Of a DNA stretch of 64,000 nucleotides, positions 1 to 9,504 are shown in pieces (position 1 is the stretch's first letter; each line of letters opens with the position of its first letter). Source of the stretch: JAEINY01 sp942490535 (GTDB lineage Bacteria; Bacteroidota; Bacteroidia; Bacteroidales; Marinilabiliaceae); NCBI GenBank assembly GCA_942490535.1, contig CALNXQ010000004.1, forward strand, positions 310,001-374,000, read 5' to 3'. Position numbers and translations under genes: made by a program. The notes below the pieces were generated by a model. It was not told where the DNA came from. It saw nothing but the letters and a program-made list of their open reading frames with translations, and did not search any database.

Positions 1-443
1 TCCGTTTGGGCTCGGTGGCCCATCAAAGCCAGGGATCCGGCAGTGGTCATCATTTTATCGCCCGAATCAATGTTTTCTTTAATAATAATGGGAATACCGT
101 GTAAAGGGCCACGTAAGGTTCCGTTTTTACGTTCCTGATCCAAGACTTCTGCAATTTGTAAGGCATCCGGATTGATTTCAACCACTGCTTTCAGTTGTGG
201 TCCGGCTTGATCAATGGCTCGGATTCGATCCATGTATTTTTGGGTGATTTCAACAGCACTGTATGTTCCGGCTTGCATCATTTGCTGCAATGCCTCAACC
301 GTGGTCTCATCCAGGTCGAAGTCGGGAATCTGATGTTCGGAAAGGGCTGATGCTTTTGGCGCCTTGGTACCGATTCGACAGGATGAAATGGTGAGTGCGG
401 TGCCGGCTAAGATGGTGTTGATGAAGAAGTCTCTGCGTTTCAT
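1..443 (-). CDS. Amidase (GatA-like amidase signature family), C-terminus cut by window edge
   Basis: The reverse strand reads from an ATG at 443 into the window edge, giving about 147 residues of the N-terminal part. The start MKRRDFFINTILAG has a twin-arginine-like pair followed by a hydrophobic stretch and a Cys (SSCRIG), so it is probably an exported lipoprotein. HGIPIIIKENID carries the lysine that is catalytic in amidase-signature enzymes, and TTAGSLAL is the usual following block. The family hydrolyses amide bonds through a Ser-cisSer-Lys triad; the catalytic serine lies beyond the window. The substrate cannot be told. It is divergent from the beta-lactamase at 598, sharing a 154-bp intergenic region. 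Confidence 0.85.
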   Translation of the reverse strand, partial: MKRRDFFINTILAGTALTISSCRIGTKAPKASALSEHQIPDFDLDETTVEALQQMMQAGTYSAVEITQKYMDRIRAIDQAGPQLKAVVEINPDALQIAEVLDQERKNGTLRGPLHGIPIIIKENIDSGDKMMTTAGSLALMGHRAQT

Positions 444-597
444 ATGGGGTTGGTTGTCATGAGTACTTGAAGTAGCAAGATAGTAAATCTGATAGAATGT
501 GTATCAAATTTTCGATTGATCAGGTGAGATTGTCGCTCTGCGATGGATGAAAACTAAAATTCTATTTTTACCTTGACCGGCACTAAACCTATCTCCA

Positions 598-1452
598 ATG
601 AATCGACTATTCACCTTGCTCTTAGTGGGCTGCTTCTCGTATTATTCTCTGTCTGCCCAGGAAAATTCCGTGGATAATCCTCACCAAATTGATTTATCCC
701 CTCTTTTTACGGGGGTGGAAGGTTGTTTTGTGCTGTATGACCTGAATGCGGATGTGTGGCAAATGTATCAACCCGATCAATGCCAGCAACGTTTTTCGCC
801 CTGCAGCACCTTTAAAATACCCCATTCGCTCATTGCTTTGGAAACCGGCGTAGCAGATGGGGTGCAGTTTACACTACCCTGGGATAGTCTCCGCACACCG
901 GCTCAAGCCTGGATGCAAGAGCGGGAACCCTTTAAGCATTGGTTGCAGGATCATACCATGCAATCGGCCTTAAAATATTCGGTGGTCTGGTATTACCAGG
1001 AGTTAGCCCGCCGAATTGGAGCGGATCGCATGAATCATTACTTGCAGCTAATGGCGTATGGAAACCGGGATGCTTCCAGTGGCATTGACCGGTTTTGGCT
1101 GTGTGGTTCGCTAAGGTTATCAGCTATCGAGCAGGTGAATTTCCTGAAGAAGTTTTATACTTATGCATTACCGGGCTTTTCTGTCGCCAATATGGAAGTG
1201 GTTAAGACGATGCTTTTATATGAATCTACCGATGGCTATCAATTGTATGGTAAAACTGGTGGTGGTGACTGCATGCCCGGAAAGGTTATTGGGTGGTATG
1301 TGGGTTTTGTAGAAACAGAATCCCATACGTATCTGTTTGCCATGAACATGCTGGCTGCGGCTTTTTCTGACTTTGATAATAATCGACGCATTGAATTGAC
1401 GAAGAGTGTTTTAATGCAATTGGGGGTGATCCCCTATTCAATTGAAAAGTAA
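598..1452 (+). CDS. Class D (OXA-type) beta-lactamase
   Basis: This 284-residue protein has a signal peptide ending near SLSAQ, so it acts in the periplasm, hydrolysing beta-lactams through an acyl-serine intermediate. The class D motifs are in order: S70-T-F-K73 (nucleophile and the lysine that is carboxylated), S128-V-V, Y154-G-N and K219-T-G, followed by GWYVGF. Length is normal for the class. It differs from the BlaR sensor-domain homologues in lacking a membrane sensor part. Neighbours are unrelated and there is no attC-like site beside it, so it looks like a resident chromosomal gene and not a cassette. The resistance spectrum cannot be read from sequence. Confidence 0.93.
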   Translation: MNRLFTLLLVGCFSYYSLSAQENSVDNPHQIDLSPLFTGVEGCFVLYDLNADVWQMYQPDQCQQRFSPCSTFKIPHSLIALETGVADGVQFTLPWDSLRTPAQAWMQEREPFKHWLQDHTMQSALKYSVVWYYQELARRIGADRMNHYLQLMAYGNRDASSGIDRFWLCGSLRLSAIEQVNFLKKFYTYALPGFSVANMEVVKTMLLYESTDGYQLYGKTGGGDCMPGKVIGWYVGFVETESHTYLFAMNMLAAAFSDFDNNRRIELTKSVLMQLGVIPYSIEK

Positions 1453-1652
1453 CGCTTTGACGTATTTTGAAGATTTCAGAACATAAAACACTATTATGCG
1501 ATAAACAATTCTATATCCGTTACGGGGAAAATAGTCAGCTTGCAACAAATTATAATACAATACCTAATCTGCTACGCAGAATATGCTGGAGCTAATTTAT
1601 TATTGTCGCCTGTTTTCAACCCTTAAAAACGGGATACCTCGTAGAGTGCTCA

Positions 1653-1768
1653 AGCCTTGACAGTGCTCACAAAAGAAGAGATAACCGATGGGAATAATCA
1701 GCTACTTGGTGATCGTCTGATTAATCCTTATAATCTGTGGATAAAAAAGAGTTATTTAGCAGGCTATA
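1653..1768. repeat. Solitary diverged relative of the 13561 repeat unit
   Basis: From CCTTGAC at 1655 to about 1768 the sequence matches the first unit of the tandem array at 13561. Shared blocks are CCTTGACA, AGAAGAGATA, AATCAGCTACTTGGTGAT and AATCTGTGGATAAAAAAGAG. Identity by eye is about 70 percent. The reading frame over it (MTVLTKEEITDGNNQLLGD) resembles the one over the first array unit, which hints at an old coding origin. It sits just upstream of the M28 peptidase and could be misread as an N-terminal extension of that gene. Confidence 0.7.
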
Positions 1769-1854
1769 TAAACAATTATCCATCGATGATTGAATTAAAT
1801 TTTTACAGGACACCACAAATAATAAAATATAACCATCATAAAAACAACACAATA

Positions 1855-3501
1855 ATGAAAATTTATACCATTTACTTACTAGGCGTACTTTTGGCTCTCA
1901 TGAGCTGTGAGGGCAAAGAGGAGCAGCTGAAAACAGCTGAAGCGGTGATCTCTGAAGACAGGATGAAGGAATATGTCATGGAGTTGGCCGGCGATGCCTA
2001 TCAAGGCCGAAAACCATTTTCGGCAGGAGAAACAAAAACCATTGAATACCTGCAGTCCACTTTTCAATCCATTGGATTGGAGCCGGCTAATGGGGCTGGT
2101 TATTTGCAGGAAGTACCCTTGGTGAAAGTAATAGGTGCCATTGAGGAACCGCTCTCAATGGTGATGCCGGAGGCTACGATGAAGATGGACTATGTGGATG
2201 ACTTCATCACTTTTTCCCGGAGACTGGAAGAAAAGATAAAGCTGAATGCTTCGGAGGTGGTATTTGCCGGGTTTGGAATCGTGGCCCCTGAATACAACTG
2301 GAACGATTATAAAGATTTGGATGTGAACGGGAAAACGGTCATTGTGTTGGTGAATGATCCGGGCCTGGAATCGGGCAATCCGGATTTCTTCAATGGTGAT
2401 GCCATGACCTATTACGGCCGCTGGACCTATAAATATGAAGAAGCCGCGCGTCAAGGGGCCGAAGCTGTGTTGATCATCCATCAGGATAAAGGTGCTGGCT
2501 ATCCCTGGTCGGTAGTCGTAAATTCAGGTTCTACAGCTAAGATCTATCCGCAACCGGAGAATGATTACAAAAATCGTTGTAAAGCAGAAGGATGGATAAC
2601 ATTTAACAAAGCACAGGAACTGTTTTCAACGATGGGAAGAGATCTGGATCAACTCATTGCAGAAGCACGTCAGTCCGGTTTTCAGGGTTTTGAGATGGGC
2701 GTGACAGCACATCTGGCCCTGACCAACCGGTGGGAGAAGGCCAGGTCGCACAATGTATTGGGAAAGATCACCGGAACGGATTTGGCGGATGAATACCTGT
2801 TTTATACTGCTCATTGGGATCACCTGGGAATAGGCAAAAAGATGGACGGCGATTCCATCTATAATGGGGCTGTGGATAATGGCACTTCATTGGCCTGGAT
2901 GCTGGAAATTGCCCGTGCTTTTAAAGCCATGCCGCAGAAACCTCGCCGGTCTATTGTATTTATGGCGCCCACAGCTGAAGAATCCGGGCTGAATGGCTCC
3001 GGTTATTATGCAGATCATCCGGTGTACCCCATTTCTAAAACCGTAGCCAATATCAATAATGACTTGATGTTACCCTTCGGTCGTTGCAAAGATGTGATGG
3101 TAACCGGTTATGGGCAGTCTGACCTGGATCAGTTGGTCCGCACCGAGGCAGAAAAAAGAGGGCGCTATATTTTACCCGATCCCAATGCCCATACCGGTAT
3201 GTATTACCGGTCCGATCATTTTAGCTTTGCGCGGGTAGGCGTACCGGCTATTTTTGCCCGTGGTAATAACGACCACTGGGAGAAAGGCAAAGATTACATG
3301 ACTGAAAAAGAGCAATACTGGATCACTAACTGCTATCACAAACCGGGTGATGAATACCAGCAGTGGTGGGATTTATCCGGCGTGGTAGATGATGCCCAAC
3401 TACTGTTCCGTGTGGGGTGGGAAATCGCCAATACCGATCGGTATCCGCAATGGAATGCGACTTCGGAATTTAAGGCCGTTCGTGACGCACAGTTTAAGTA
3501 G
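1855..3501 (+). CDS. M28-family zinc peptidase, predicted lipoprotein
   Basis: A 548-residue exported peptidase. The start at 1855 is chosen because MKIYTIYLLGVLLALMSCEG is a clean lipoprotein signal with Cys at residue 20; upstream in-frame codons belong to the dispersed repeat. A PA-like insert occupies roughly residues 130-300. The M28 zinc ligands follow: H320 in YTAHWDHLG, the bridging Asp in GAVDNGTS, the Glu pair in APTAEESG, Asp in NINNDLM and His in YYRSDHFSF. The family removes N-terminal residues from peptides. It is anchored in the envelope and probably scavenges peptides. It stands alone and ends at a hairpin terminator shared with the convergent regulator. Confidence 0.9.
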   Translation: MKIYTIYLLGVLLALMSCEGKEEQLKTAEAVISEDRMKEYVMELAGDAYQGRKPFSAGETKTIEYLQSTFQSIGLEPANGAGYLQEVPLVKVIGAIEEPLSMVMPEATMKMDYVDDFITFSRRLEEKIKLNASEVVFAGFGIVAPEYNWNDYKDLDVNGKTVIVLVNDPGLESGNPDFFNGDAMTYYGRWTYKYEEAARQGAEAVLIIHQDKGAGYPWSVVVNSGSTAKIYPQPENDYKNRCKAEGWITFNKAQELFSTMGRDLDQLIAEARQSGFQGFEMGVTAHLALTNRWEKARSHNVLGKITGTDLADEYLFYTAHWDHLGIGKKMDGDSIYNGAVDNGTSLAWMLEIARAFKAMPQKPRRSIVFMAPTAEESGLNGSGYYADHPVYPISKTVANINNDLMLPFGRCKDVMVTGYGQSDLDQLVRTEAEKRGRYILPDPNAHTGMYYRSDHFSFARVGVPAIFARGNNDHWEKGKDYMTEKEQYWITNCYHKPGDEYQQWWDLSGVVDDAQLLFRVGWEIANTDRYPQWNATSEFKAVRDAQFK

Positions 3502-3512
3502 AGGTAAAGACT

Positions 3513-3550
3513 TATCGGATGATTCTCTTTTGTTGGTCATCCGATAGTTT
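3513..3550. terminator. Bidirectional hairpin terminator between convergent genes
   Basis: TATCGGATGA (3513-3522) pairs exactly with TCATCCGATA (3537-3546) around a 14-base loop. It lies between the stop of the M28 gene and the stop of the reverse-strand regulator. The T tract is short on both strands, so strength is uncertain. Confidence 0.6.
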
Positions 3551-3556
3551 AATATC

Positions 3557-4213
3557 TTAATTACAGATCGCCACCAGGTTGTTTTTAATGGCAAACATGA
3601 CCAGGCTGGCGCTGTTTTTACAATTGGTCTTGGTCAGTAAATTACTTCTATGCCCTTTTACCGTTTGGGTGCTGATGGATAGTTTTTCCGCAATTTCATC
3701 ATTGGTCAGGCCATTACAGATTTCATTCAGCACTTCCATTTCCCGTTTTGATAATTGCGATACATCATCGCGATTTTTTTCTGTGGAATGCTTCAAATTG
3801 ATAATCAACTTTCGTAATAACTCATTGGAAAAATAGCAGTCGCCGTTGAGAACGGTCCGTATGCCTTTCTCGATCTCCCGAATGCCACTGTCTTTTAAAA
3901 TGTATCCCTTCACACCGGCCTCAATCATGCTATAGTAATAGTCATCATCATCATACATGGAAAGAATGATAATCTTTAAATCCGGATATTTTTGCAAAGC
4001 TATCCGGGTGGCTTCCACACCATCCATGACCGGCATTTGTAAATCCATTAACACCATATCCGGGAGTGAGGATTCCAGGAGGTCCAAAAATTCTTTACCA
4101 TCAGAGGCTTCACCAATGATATCAGCAATCCCTTTTTTCTCGATGAGGATTCTTAGGCCTTCCCTGACAATTAAATGGTCATCTACTAGACATAGTTTTG
4201 CTTTTTCCATCAT
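3557..4213 (-). CDS. NarL/FixJ-type response regulator (REC + LuxR HTH)
   Basis: This 218-residue protein has a receiver domain (about 3-125) with the acidic pair D11-D12, the phospho-acceptor D57 in VLMDLQMP and the conserved Lys in YILKDSG. It is followed by a LuxR helix-turn-helix (about 152-215) containing LSKREMEVLNEICNG and VKGHRSN. It is a phosphorylation-controlled transcription factor. No histidine kinase lies next to it, so its partner is elsewhere. The start may be either of two adjacent ATGs (4213 or 4210). It is divergent from the chemotaxis cluster, but no shared operator is evident. Confidence 0.93.
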   Translation of the reverse strand: MMEKAKLCLVDDHLIVREGLRILIEKKGIADIIGEASDGKEFLDLLESSLPDMVLMDLQMPVMDGVEATRIALQKYPDLKIIILSMYDDDDYYYSMIEAGVKGYILKDSGIREIEKGIRTVLNGDCYFSNELLRKLIINLKHSTEKNRDDVSQLSKREMEVLNEICNGLTNDEIAEKLSISTQTVKGHRSNLLTKTNCKNSASLVMFAIKNNLVAICN

Positions 4214-4586
4214 GATAGCGTTTCTCAGTTAATCATTCTTTTACCAGCGTGTGATAAAGTGCCACATTACCCTGTGCTTTTTGTTTATTCTGGTAAATGG
4301 ATTTGTAGAAGTATGTTGATGTGCTAACCAATTTAATTAAATATTACAATATTATCAAGATCAGTTTAATTAAATTATGGAATTGCGCAGTGAGTCAGTA
4401 GGTCATTAACTGCAGGAACTGGTTCATGGGATCTCGGTGTCTTCCCGCTTTTAGTCTTGGTGCAAAAGGAGGGGTGAAAAACCCTTCTTTAAATTCCCGG
4501 GACACCCACAAAAAGGTCTTCACATCGTCCGCCATATGGCTGTAAATTGGATGATAGATACTATTTATCATTTAAATATTTGGCAT
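4214..4586. other. Intergenic region between regulator and cheW
   Basis: This 373-bp stretch has no credible gene. It contains a short AT-rich direct repeat (TTTAATTAAAT at about 4331 and 4366) flanking a small palindrome, AATATTACAATATT. Promoters for both divergent genes must lie here. No defined operator could be assigned. Confidence 0.5.
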
Positions 4587-5135
4587 ATGGACAAGAAAGA
4601 CATTGAATCTTACCTCACCTTTAAACTTCAAAATGAACTTTTTGCAATCAGTGTACATAAGGTGTTGGAGATTATTGAAACCGGCGAAGAACACACCATT
4701 ACGCCCCTTCCCAAAGCCCCTCCTGCCATTTCAGGGGTGGTTAACTTTCGGGGCCATGTGATACCGGTGGTGGATACACGTCAGAAGTTTGATTTTCAGG
4801 ATTATGTCGATGGCGATAAGTTCGTGGTCATCGTCCTGAATCTGAATGTGTATGGGAACGATCATTTCATTGGTGCGATGGTGGATAAGGTGGTGGATGT
4901 CATCGAAATGGATACCACCCTCATTCGACCCGTTCCTGAAGTGGGGCAAGGCTACAATTCTGAGTTTATTCGTGGCGTGGTTCACTACGATAAGCGGTTT
5001 ATTATGATTCTGAATTTGGAAGCCGCCATGGGGACCAATGAAATTATTTCACTGAAGGTAGATGAAATGCAGGATGCTGAAGCTGCTGCTGAGCCCGCTC
5101 TGGTGGAAGCATCGGAGGCGGCCGGGCAGGAATAA
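4587..5135 (+). CDS. cheW: CheW-like chemotaxis coupling protein
   Basis: A single CheW domain couples receptors to the CheA kinase in the cytoplasm. MDKKDIESYLTFKLQNELFA begins at 4587; an ATG 51 bases upstream adds residues unlike the family, so the inner start is preferred. The fold shows as LFAISVHKVLEIIE, the glycine-rich ISGVVNFRGHVIPVVD, and GVVHYDKRFIMILNLE. About 30 acidic, alanine-rich residues form a tail that is probably unstructured. It is the first gene of cheW-mcp-cheA, 89 bp before the receptor. Confidence 0.92.
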   Translation: MDKKDIESYLTFKLQNELFAISVHKVLEIIETGEEHTITPLPKAPPAISGVVNFRGHVIPVVDTRQKFDFQDYVDGDKFVVIVLNLNVYGNDHFIGAMVDKVVDVIEMDTTLIRPVPEVGQGYNSEFIRGVVHYDKRFIMILNLEAAMGTNEIISLKVDEMQDAEAAAEPALVEASEAAGQE

Positions 5136-5224
5136 GCGGTCCCTGTTTGGGGGTGACAATTTCAAAGAGGAATAATAGAATTAGTTTAGAAATCAGATTA
5201 TTAAACAGATTAAATCGGACGCAT

Positions 5225-7261
5225 ATGAATTTCAAAGATCTTAAACTCGGTTCAAAGCTGGCCATCGGTTTTGGAGTATTGTTACTAATAGCCTTTCTGC
5301 TCAGTGGCATGGCAATTTATAACATGTCAAATATTGCATCAGAAGCCAAAGTGCTTACCAATGAGCATATCCCGGAAGTAAAGTTTGCAGTGGATATGAG
5401 GGGGGGAGCCAACCGGATTATGTACCAGATGTTGGGTTATGAACTCACACGAAGTGATGAATACTACCGCAATGCCTTACGTGAGGCAGATGCCATAAAA
5501 CGGACCCTGGCTGAAGGTGAAGAATTAAACCATAAAGCAACACGCTTGGTGAAGTTAGCTGAGGGGCTCAACGTGGCTAAAGAGCATGTTAACAGCTATT
5601 TTGAACTTGTGGATAAAATGGATGAAGTCAACAGAAGTATGGCTAAATCGCTTGTTGAAGTGAACAATGCCGGTTTGGCGTTTATCTCAAGTTGCAGCAA
5701 ATACCTGGATGGACAGAATAAAAAAATGGAGGATGAGATTCGTAATGGAACAGCCAGTGAAAAGAGGTTGAAAAAAATCACTATTATCAACGATGTAATT
5801 GATCTTCAGAATGCCATTCGCATTGGCAACTCCAGAGCCATAATTGCCAGAGATGTTAAAAGCATTCAACAGACCATGGGGAACTTCCCTCAGTTATATC
5901 AAAAACTGAATGAGATTGAAGGTTTAACTTCGCAGGATAGGGATATTCGAAGTTTAGAGGAAATAGCCAATAAAGCCACTCTTTATGAGGAATACATGAA
6001 CACCTATATTGCAGACTGGATCACCTGCGATCAGGTGGCCAAACAGATGAACGAAGGAGGGCTTAAACTCATTAAAACAAGCGTTGAGATTACGGATAAC
6101 GGTTTGTTAAGTACGCAGGGAATCGCTGAAATTACTTACTCACACTTAAAACGGGCCAACACATTAATGGTTGCAGGTATGATTCTGGCTTTAGTGGTAG
6201 GTGTTTTATTCGCCTTTTTCCTGACCAATGCAATTACTTCTTCACTAAATAAAGGGGTGGAGTTTGCCAATCAAATTGCCAAAGGAGATCTGACCGCCAC
6301 CATCACCATTGTTCAGAAAGATGAAATTGGACAATTGGCAAAGGCCTTGAGAAACATGATTGCCAAATTTAAGGAGGTGATAGAGGGGATTGTTGTTGGC
6401 GCCGATAATATTGCCAGTGCCAGTCATCAGTTAAGTTCCGGTGCTCAGGAAATCTCATCCGGTGTAAATGAGCAGGCTGCATCTACTGAAGAGGTATCCT
6501 CTTCAATGGAACAAATGGCTGCCAACATTCAGCAGAATACAGAAAATGCCCGGAAAACAAGGGATATCTCCACCAAAGCATCCACTTCCATGGAACAGGT
6601 GGCCACCGCCTCGGAACAGAGCCGGAATGCGGTGCATGATATTTATTCAAAAATAAATGTGGTGGTTGAAATTGCGGAGAAAACCGACTTGCTGGCTATC
6701 AATGCAGCAGTCGAAGCAGCTCGGGCAGGGGACCAGGGACGTGGCTTTGCGGTGGTGGCAGCCGAAGTACGCAAATTAGCGGAACGGAGCCAGATGGCAG
6801 CCAATGAGATAGTTGAGTTGGCAGAGCGGGGACTGAAGTTGACTGAAGAATCAACCGATATGTTAAAAGCCATATTGCCCGATATTCATGAAACGTCACG
6901 CCTGGTGGATGAAATTGCTTCTGCCAGTGTGGAGCAGGAAACCGGCGTTAATCAGGTGAATAGTGCCCTGCAACAATTGAGTATGGTGACCCAGCGCAAC
7001 AGCTCCTCTTCGGAAGAGATGGCCAGTAGTTCGGAAGAATTGGCCTCCCAGGCAGCCGAACTGGAGGAAATTACCAACTATTTTACGCTGGATAACAAAG
7101 TCACTCATGCGAAGAAAAGAAAGACTGACACCGTTAATTATGTACCCCCAAGAGGTATTGGAAATGCCCTGGGTCATGAGAAGAAAGGTCCTAAAGAGCA
7201 AAATGTGGTCATTGATTTAGGGGCTTACAAAGAGAATCTGGATGATTTTACAAATATGTAG
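5225..7261 (+). CDS. Methyl-accepting chemotaxis protein
   Basis: A 678-residue transmembrane chemoreceptor. The start at 5225 places the first membrane helix at about residues 12-31; the longer frame from 5147 adds 26 unlikely residues. A large periplasmic helical-bundle domain follows (about 35-305), then a second helix near 311-335, a HAMP domain and a cytoplasmic coiled-coil signalling domain. The hairpin tip EKTDLLAINAAVEAARAGDQ near residue 485 contacts CheA and CheW. Glu-rich segments suit methylation, but no cheR or cheB lies nearby. Downstream of cheW and upstream of cheA, it is probably their dedicated receptor. Confidence 0.94.
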   Translation: MNFKDLKLGSKLAIGFGVLLLIAFLLSGMAIYNMSNIASEAKVLTNEHIPEVKFAVDMRGGANRIMYQMLGYELTRSDEYYRNALREADAIKRTLAEGEELNHKATRLVKLAEGLNVAKEHVNSYFELVDKMDEVNRSMAKSLVEVNNAGLAFISSCSKYLDGQNKKMEDEIRNGTASEKRLKKITIINDVIDLQNAIRIGNSRAIIARDVKSIQQTMGNFPQLYQKLNEIEGLTSQDRDIRSLEEIANKATLYEEYMNTYIADWITCDQVAKQMNEGGLKLIKTSVEITDNGLLSTQGIAEITYSHLKRANTLMVAGMILALVVGVLFAFFLTNAITSSLNKGVEFANQIAKGDLTATITIVQKDEIGQLAKALRNMIAKFKEVIEGIVVGADNIASASHQLSSGAQEISSGVNEQAASTEEVSSSMEQMAANIQQNTENARKTRDISTKASTSMEQVATASEQSRNAVHDIYSKINVVVEIAEKTDLLAINAAVEAARAGDQGRGFAVVAAEVRKLAERSQMAANEIVELAERGLKLTEESTDMLKAILPDIHETSRLVDEIASASVEQETGVNQVNSALQQLSMVTQRNSSSSEEMASSSEELASQAAELEEITNYFTLDNKVTHAKKRKTDTVNYVPPRGIGNALGHEKKGPKEQNVVIDLGAYKENLDDFTNM

Positions 7262-7360
7262 GTGTGTAGGTGAAAAAAGCAAAGGTGAGCACAGGCAGGT
7301 GCTTGCCTTTGTTTTGAAGCCTGTTTTGGGAGCAAACAATTTCTGTAATTCAAAGTGATC

Positions 7361-9355
7361 ATGGATACGAGCGATATTTCTAAATTCAAACAACTCTTTA
7401 TTGACGAAGTAACCGGTCTTCTGAATTCAATGGAAGGCATAATATTAGAACTGGAGGCCAATCCGGATGATTCCACCCTGATTCAGCAAGTATTCAGGGT
7501 GATGCATACCATTAAGGGCGTGAGCGGTATGTATGGTTATCAGCCCATGAATGATTTGACTCACCATCTCGAAAATATTTATGACCTGGTTCGAAACGGC
7601 AAATTAAGGATTGATGAGCAAATTCTTGATTTAACGTTGAAGTCAGTGGATCAGTTGTTTGTATTGATTGAGGACCGGGACATGGAACAAGCGGATAACC
7701 AACAACATCAAGCGACTTTGTTGAAGTGGTGTGACCGTATTTTGCTAACGTCACAAGGGGTTATATATCCTATCAGCGGAAAGGGAAATAAGCGTGAAAA
7801 AGGCATGTCGACCTATCACATTATTCTGCGAACACCACAAAGCATTGATGATTGTCAGATAAACCTGTTTTATGCCATGAAGGATTTGGCGGAAGTGGCC
7901 CAAATTCAGTCGGTGACTAATTTTCCTGGCGAACCGGAAGAGGTGGCGAAATGGAGTATTTTTGCAGTAGGTGAAGTGACCCTGGAAGAGATTGAAGAGG
8001 CCCTTATGTTTGTGTATGAATATTGCACCATCTGTAAAGTGGCCGATTACGATGTGTTCAATGCCGAAGAACAGGTCGATCAGGAGATGGAGGGGATGGC
8101 TGATCACGCCGAAGGAGCGGGCTCGATCGAAACAATAGCTCAACGGGAGGAGGCAAATGGATTGCTAAAGAAACGAGGAAATGCCAATAATCTTCAAAAG
8201 GCGATTGATTCCCTTCGGCAAAATACACATCGCATATCCGTGGAATCCGGGAAGTTGGATCATTTAATGTACCTGGTGAGTGAGTTTATCACCATCTCGT
8301 CACAGCTGTCTATTTCCAAGGCATCCCGTGAATTTTTGGCCTTGCGGCCGCAATTTGAAAAGCTGGATAAACTGGCGCATCAATTTCGGACCAATGTCAT
8401 GGAGGTGAGGCTGGTGCCCATTCGGGAGATGATCCCCAAATTCAATCGTCTGGTGCGCGATATCTCTCACGATTTGGGTAAAGAAGTGGATTTTGTGACC
8501 GTAGGCATGGATACGGAGTTGGATAAGAGTTCTGTGGACATGATTGCCGAACCGCTGGTCCACTTGTTGCGCAATGCCCTGGATCACGGGGTGGAAAGAC
8601 CGGAGGAACGGCTGGAGGCCGGGAAAAATCGCCAGGGAACGGTAAAGCTAAAAGCCAGCAGTGCGGGAAATAACATTTTTATTGAAGTGTCGGACGATGG
8701 TAAGGGCTTAAACCGGCAGGCCATTCTACAACGTGCCATTGACAAAGGGCAGGTTCAACAGCCTGATAAATTGACTGAAAAGGATATTTTTAACTTGATC
8801 TGTCTGCCGGGCTTCACAATGACCGATGAAGTGACCACCCTTTCCGGCAGAGGCGTCGGCATGGATGTGGTGAAGCAGAAAATTGCCGAAATGCGCGGTG
8901 AATTGGAGATTAGTAGCCGACCGCAAAAGGGAACGGCATTCACCATTAAACTGCAGCAATCCATTGCTATTTTAGATACGCTGTTGCTCCGGTCCGAATC
9001 GTTGAATTGCTTAATTCCAATCGCCGATATTGAAGGATGCTCACAGCGTATGTCCGATGAAGTGACCAGCCGTTATAAGCAGGGAACCATCGATTATGAA
9101 GATAACCTGATTCCTTTTGTCTCCTTGCGTCAGTTGTTTCATCTCAATGGGGAGCAGCCCACTATGTCGAAGATGATCATCATGAAAAAGAACGAGAGCC
9201 GTTTTGCCATTTTTACCGACCACATTATTGGTCAACATCAGGCCGTATTAAAGCCCATGGGGGAGCTGATTAAGACCCACCGCGAAATCTCTGCGGCCAG
9301 TATATTGGGGAATGGTCAGGTGGCCTACCTTTTGGATATGAATGCCTTGGTTTGA
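7361..9355 (+). CDS. cheA: CheA-type chemotaxis histidine kinase
   Basis: A 664-residue kinase; ATG 7361 is preferred over GTG two codons upstream. The P1 phosphotransfer domain has the phospho-accepting H49 in MHTIKGVSG. A poorly conserved linker (about 130-275) follows, with no clear P2 CheY-binding domain. Then come the dimerisation helices, the ATPase domain with N-box HLLRNALDHG (401-410), DDGKGL and GRGVGMDVVK, and a C-terminal CheW-like domain. It would take signals from the preceding MCP through CheW. There is no cheY, cheB or cheR in the cluster, so the phosphorylated target is unknown. Confidence 0.94.
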   Translation: MDTSDISKFKQLFIDEVTGLLNSMEGIILELEANPDDSTLIQQVFRVMHTIKGVSGMYGYQPMNDLTHHLENIYDLVRNGKLRIDEQILDLTLKSVDQLFVLIEDRDMEQADNQQHQATLLKWCDRILLTSQGVIYPISGKGNKREKGMSTYHIILRTPQSIDDCQINLFYAMKDLAEVAQIQSVTNFPGEPEEVAKWSIFAVGEVTLEEIEEALMFVYEYCTICKVADYDVFNAEEQVDQEMEGMADHAEGAGSIETIAQREEANGLLKKRGNANNLQKAIDSLRQNTHRISVESGKLDHLMYLVSEFITISSQLSISKASREFLALRPQFEKLDKLAHQFRTNVMEVRLVPIREMIPKFNRLVRDISHDLGKEVDFVTVGMDTELDKSSVDMIAEPLVHLLRNALDHGVERPEERLEAGKNRQGTVKLKASSAGNNIFIEVSDDGKGLNRQAILQRAIDKGQVQQPDKLTEKDIFNLICLPGFTMTDEVTTLSGRGVGMDVVKQKIAEMRGELEISSRPQKGTAFTIKLQQSIAILDTLLLRSESLNCLIPIADIEGCSQRMSDEVTSRYKQGTIDYEDNLIPFVSLRQLFHLNGEQPTMSKMIIMKKNESRFAIFTDHIIGQHQAVLKPMGELIKTHREISAASILGNGQVAYLLDMNALV

Positions 9356-9438
9356 AGAGTGTGCACGTCTATTGGTGAGTTGTGATAAAAACAGGTCGTT
9401 TATTGTTAGCGTTTCTGATCAAAATCAATTGTGTATTC

Positions 9439-9490
9439 TTGTTATTTGGTAAAATTAATATAAATTTACAGGTGTCTATTCATTTAACCA
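9439..9490 (+). promoter_or_regulatory. Promoter-like element also found in two non-coding repeats
   Basis: The text from TTGTTATTTGGTAAAATTAA to the GGTGTCTATT block closely matches 15527-15575 and 30907-30955, with about three quarters of bases shared over 46 positions. It sits just upstream of the small membrane gene at 9505. The spacing of TTG and AT-rich blocks would fit a Bacteroidota promoter, but that is inferred. Confidence 0.4.
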
Positions 9491-9504
9491 TAACCAAGCT
9501 AAGC

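Noticed and set aside
598..1452. OXA beta-lactamase as an integron cassette
   Set aside because: OXA genes are frequent in class 1 integrons, but no attC-like palindrome or GTT core flanks this one.
1657..1854. N-terminal extension of the M28 peptidase
   Set aside because: The upstream codons lie in a dispersed repeat, and the lipoprotein signal starts cleanly at 1855.
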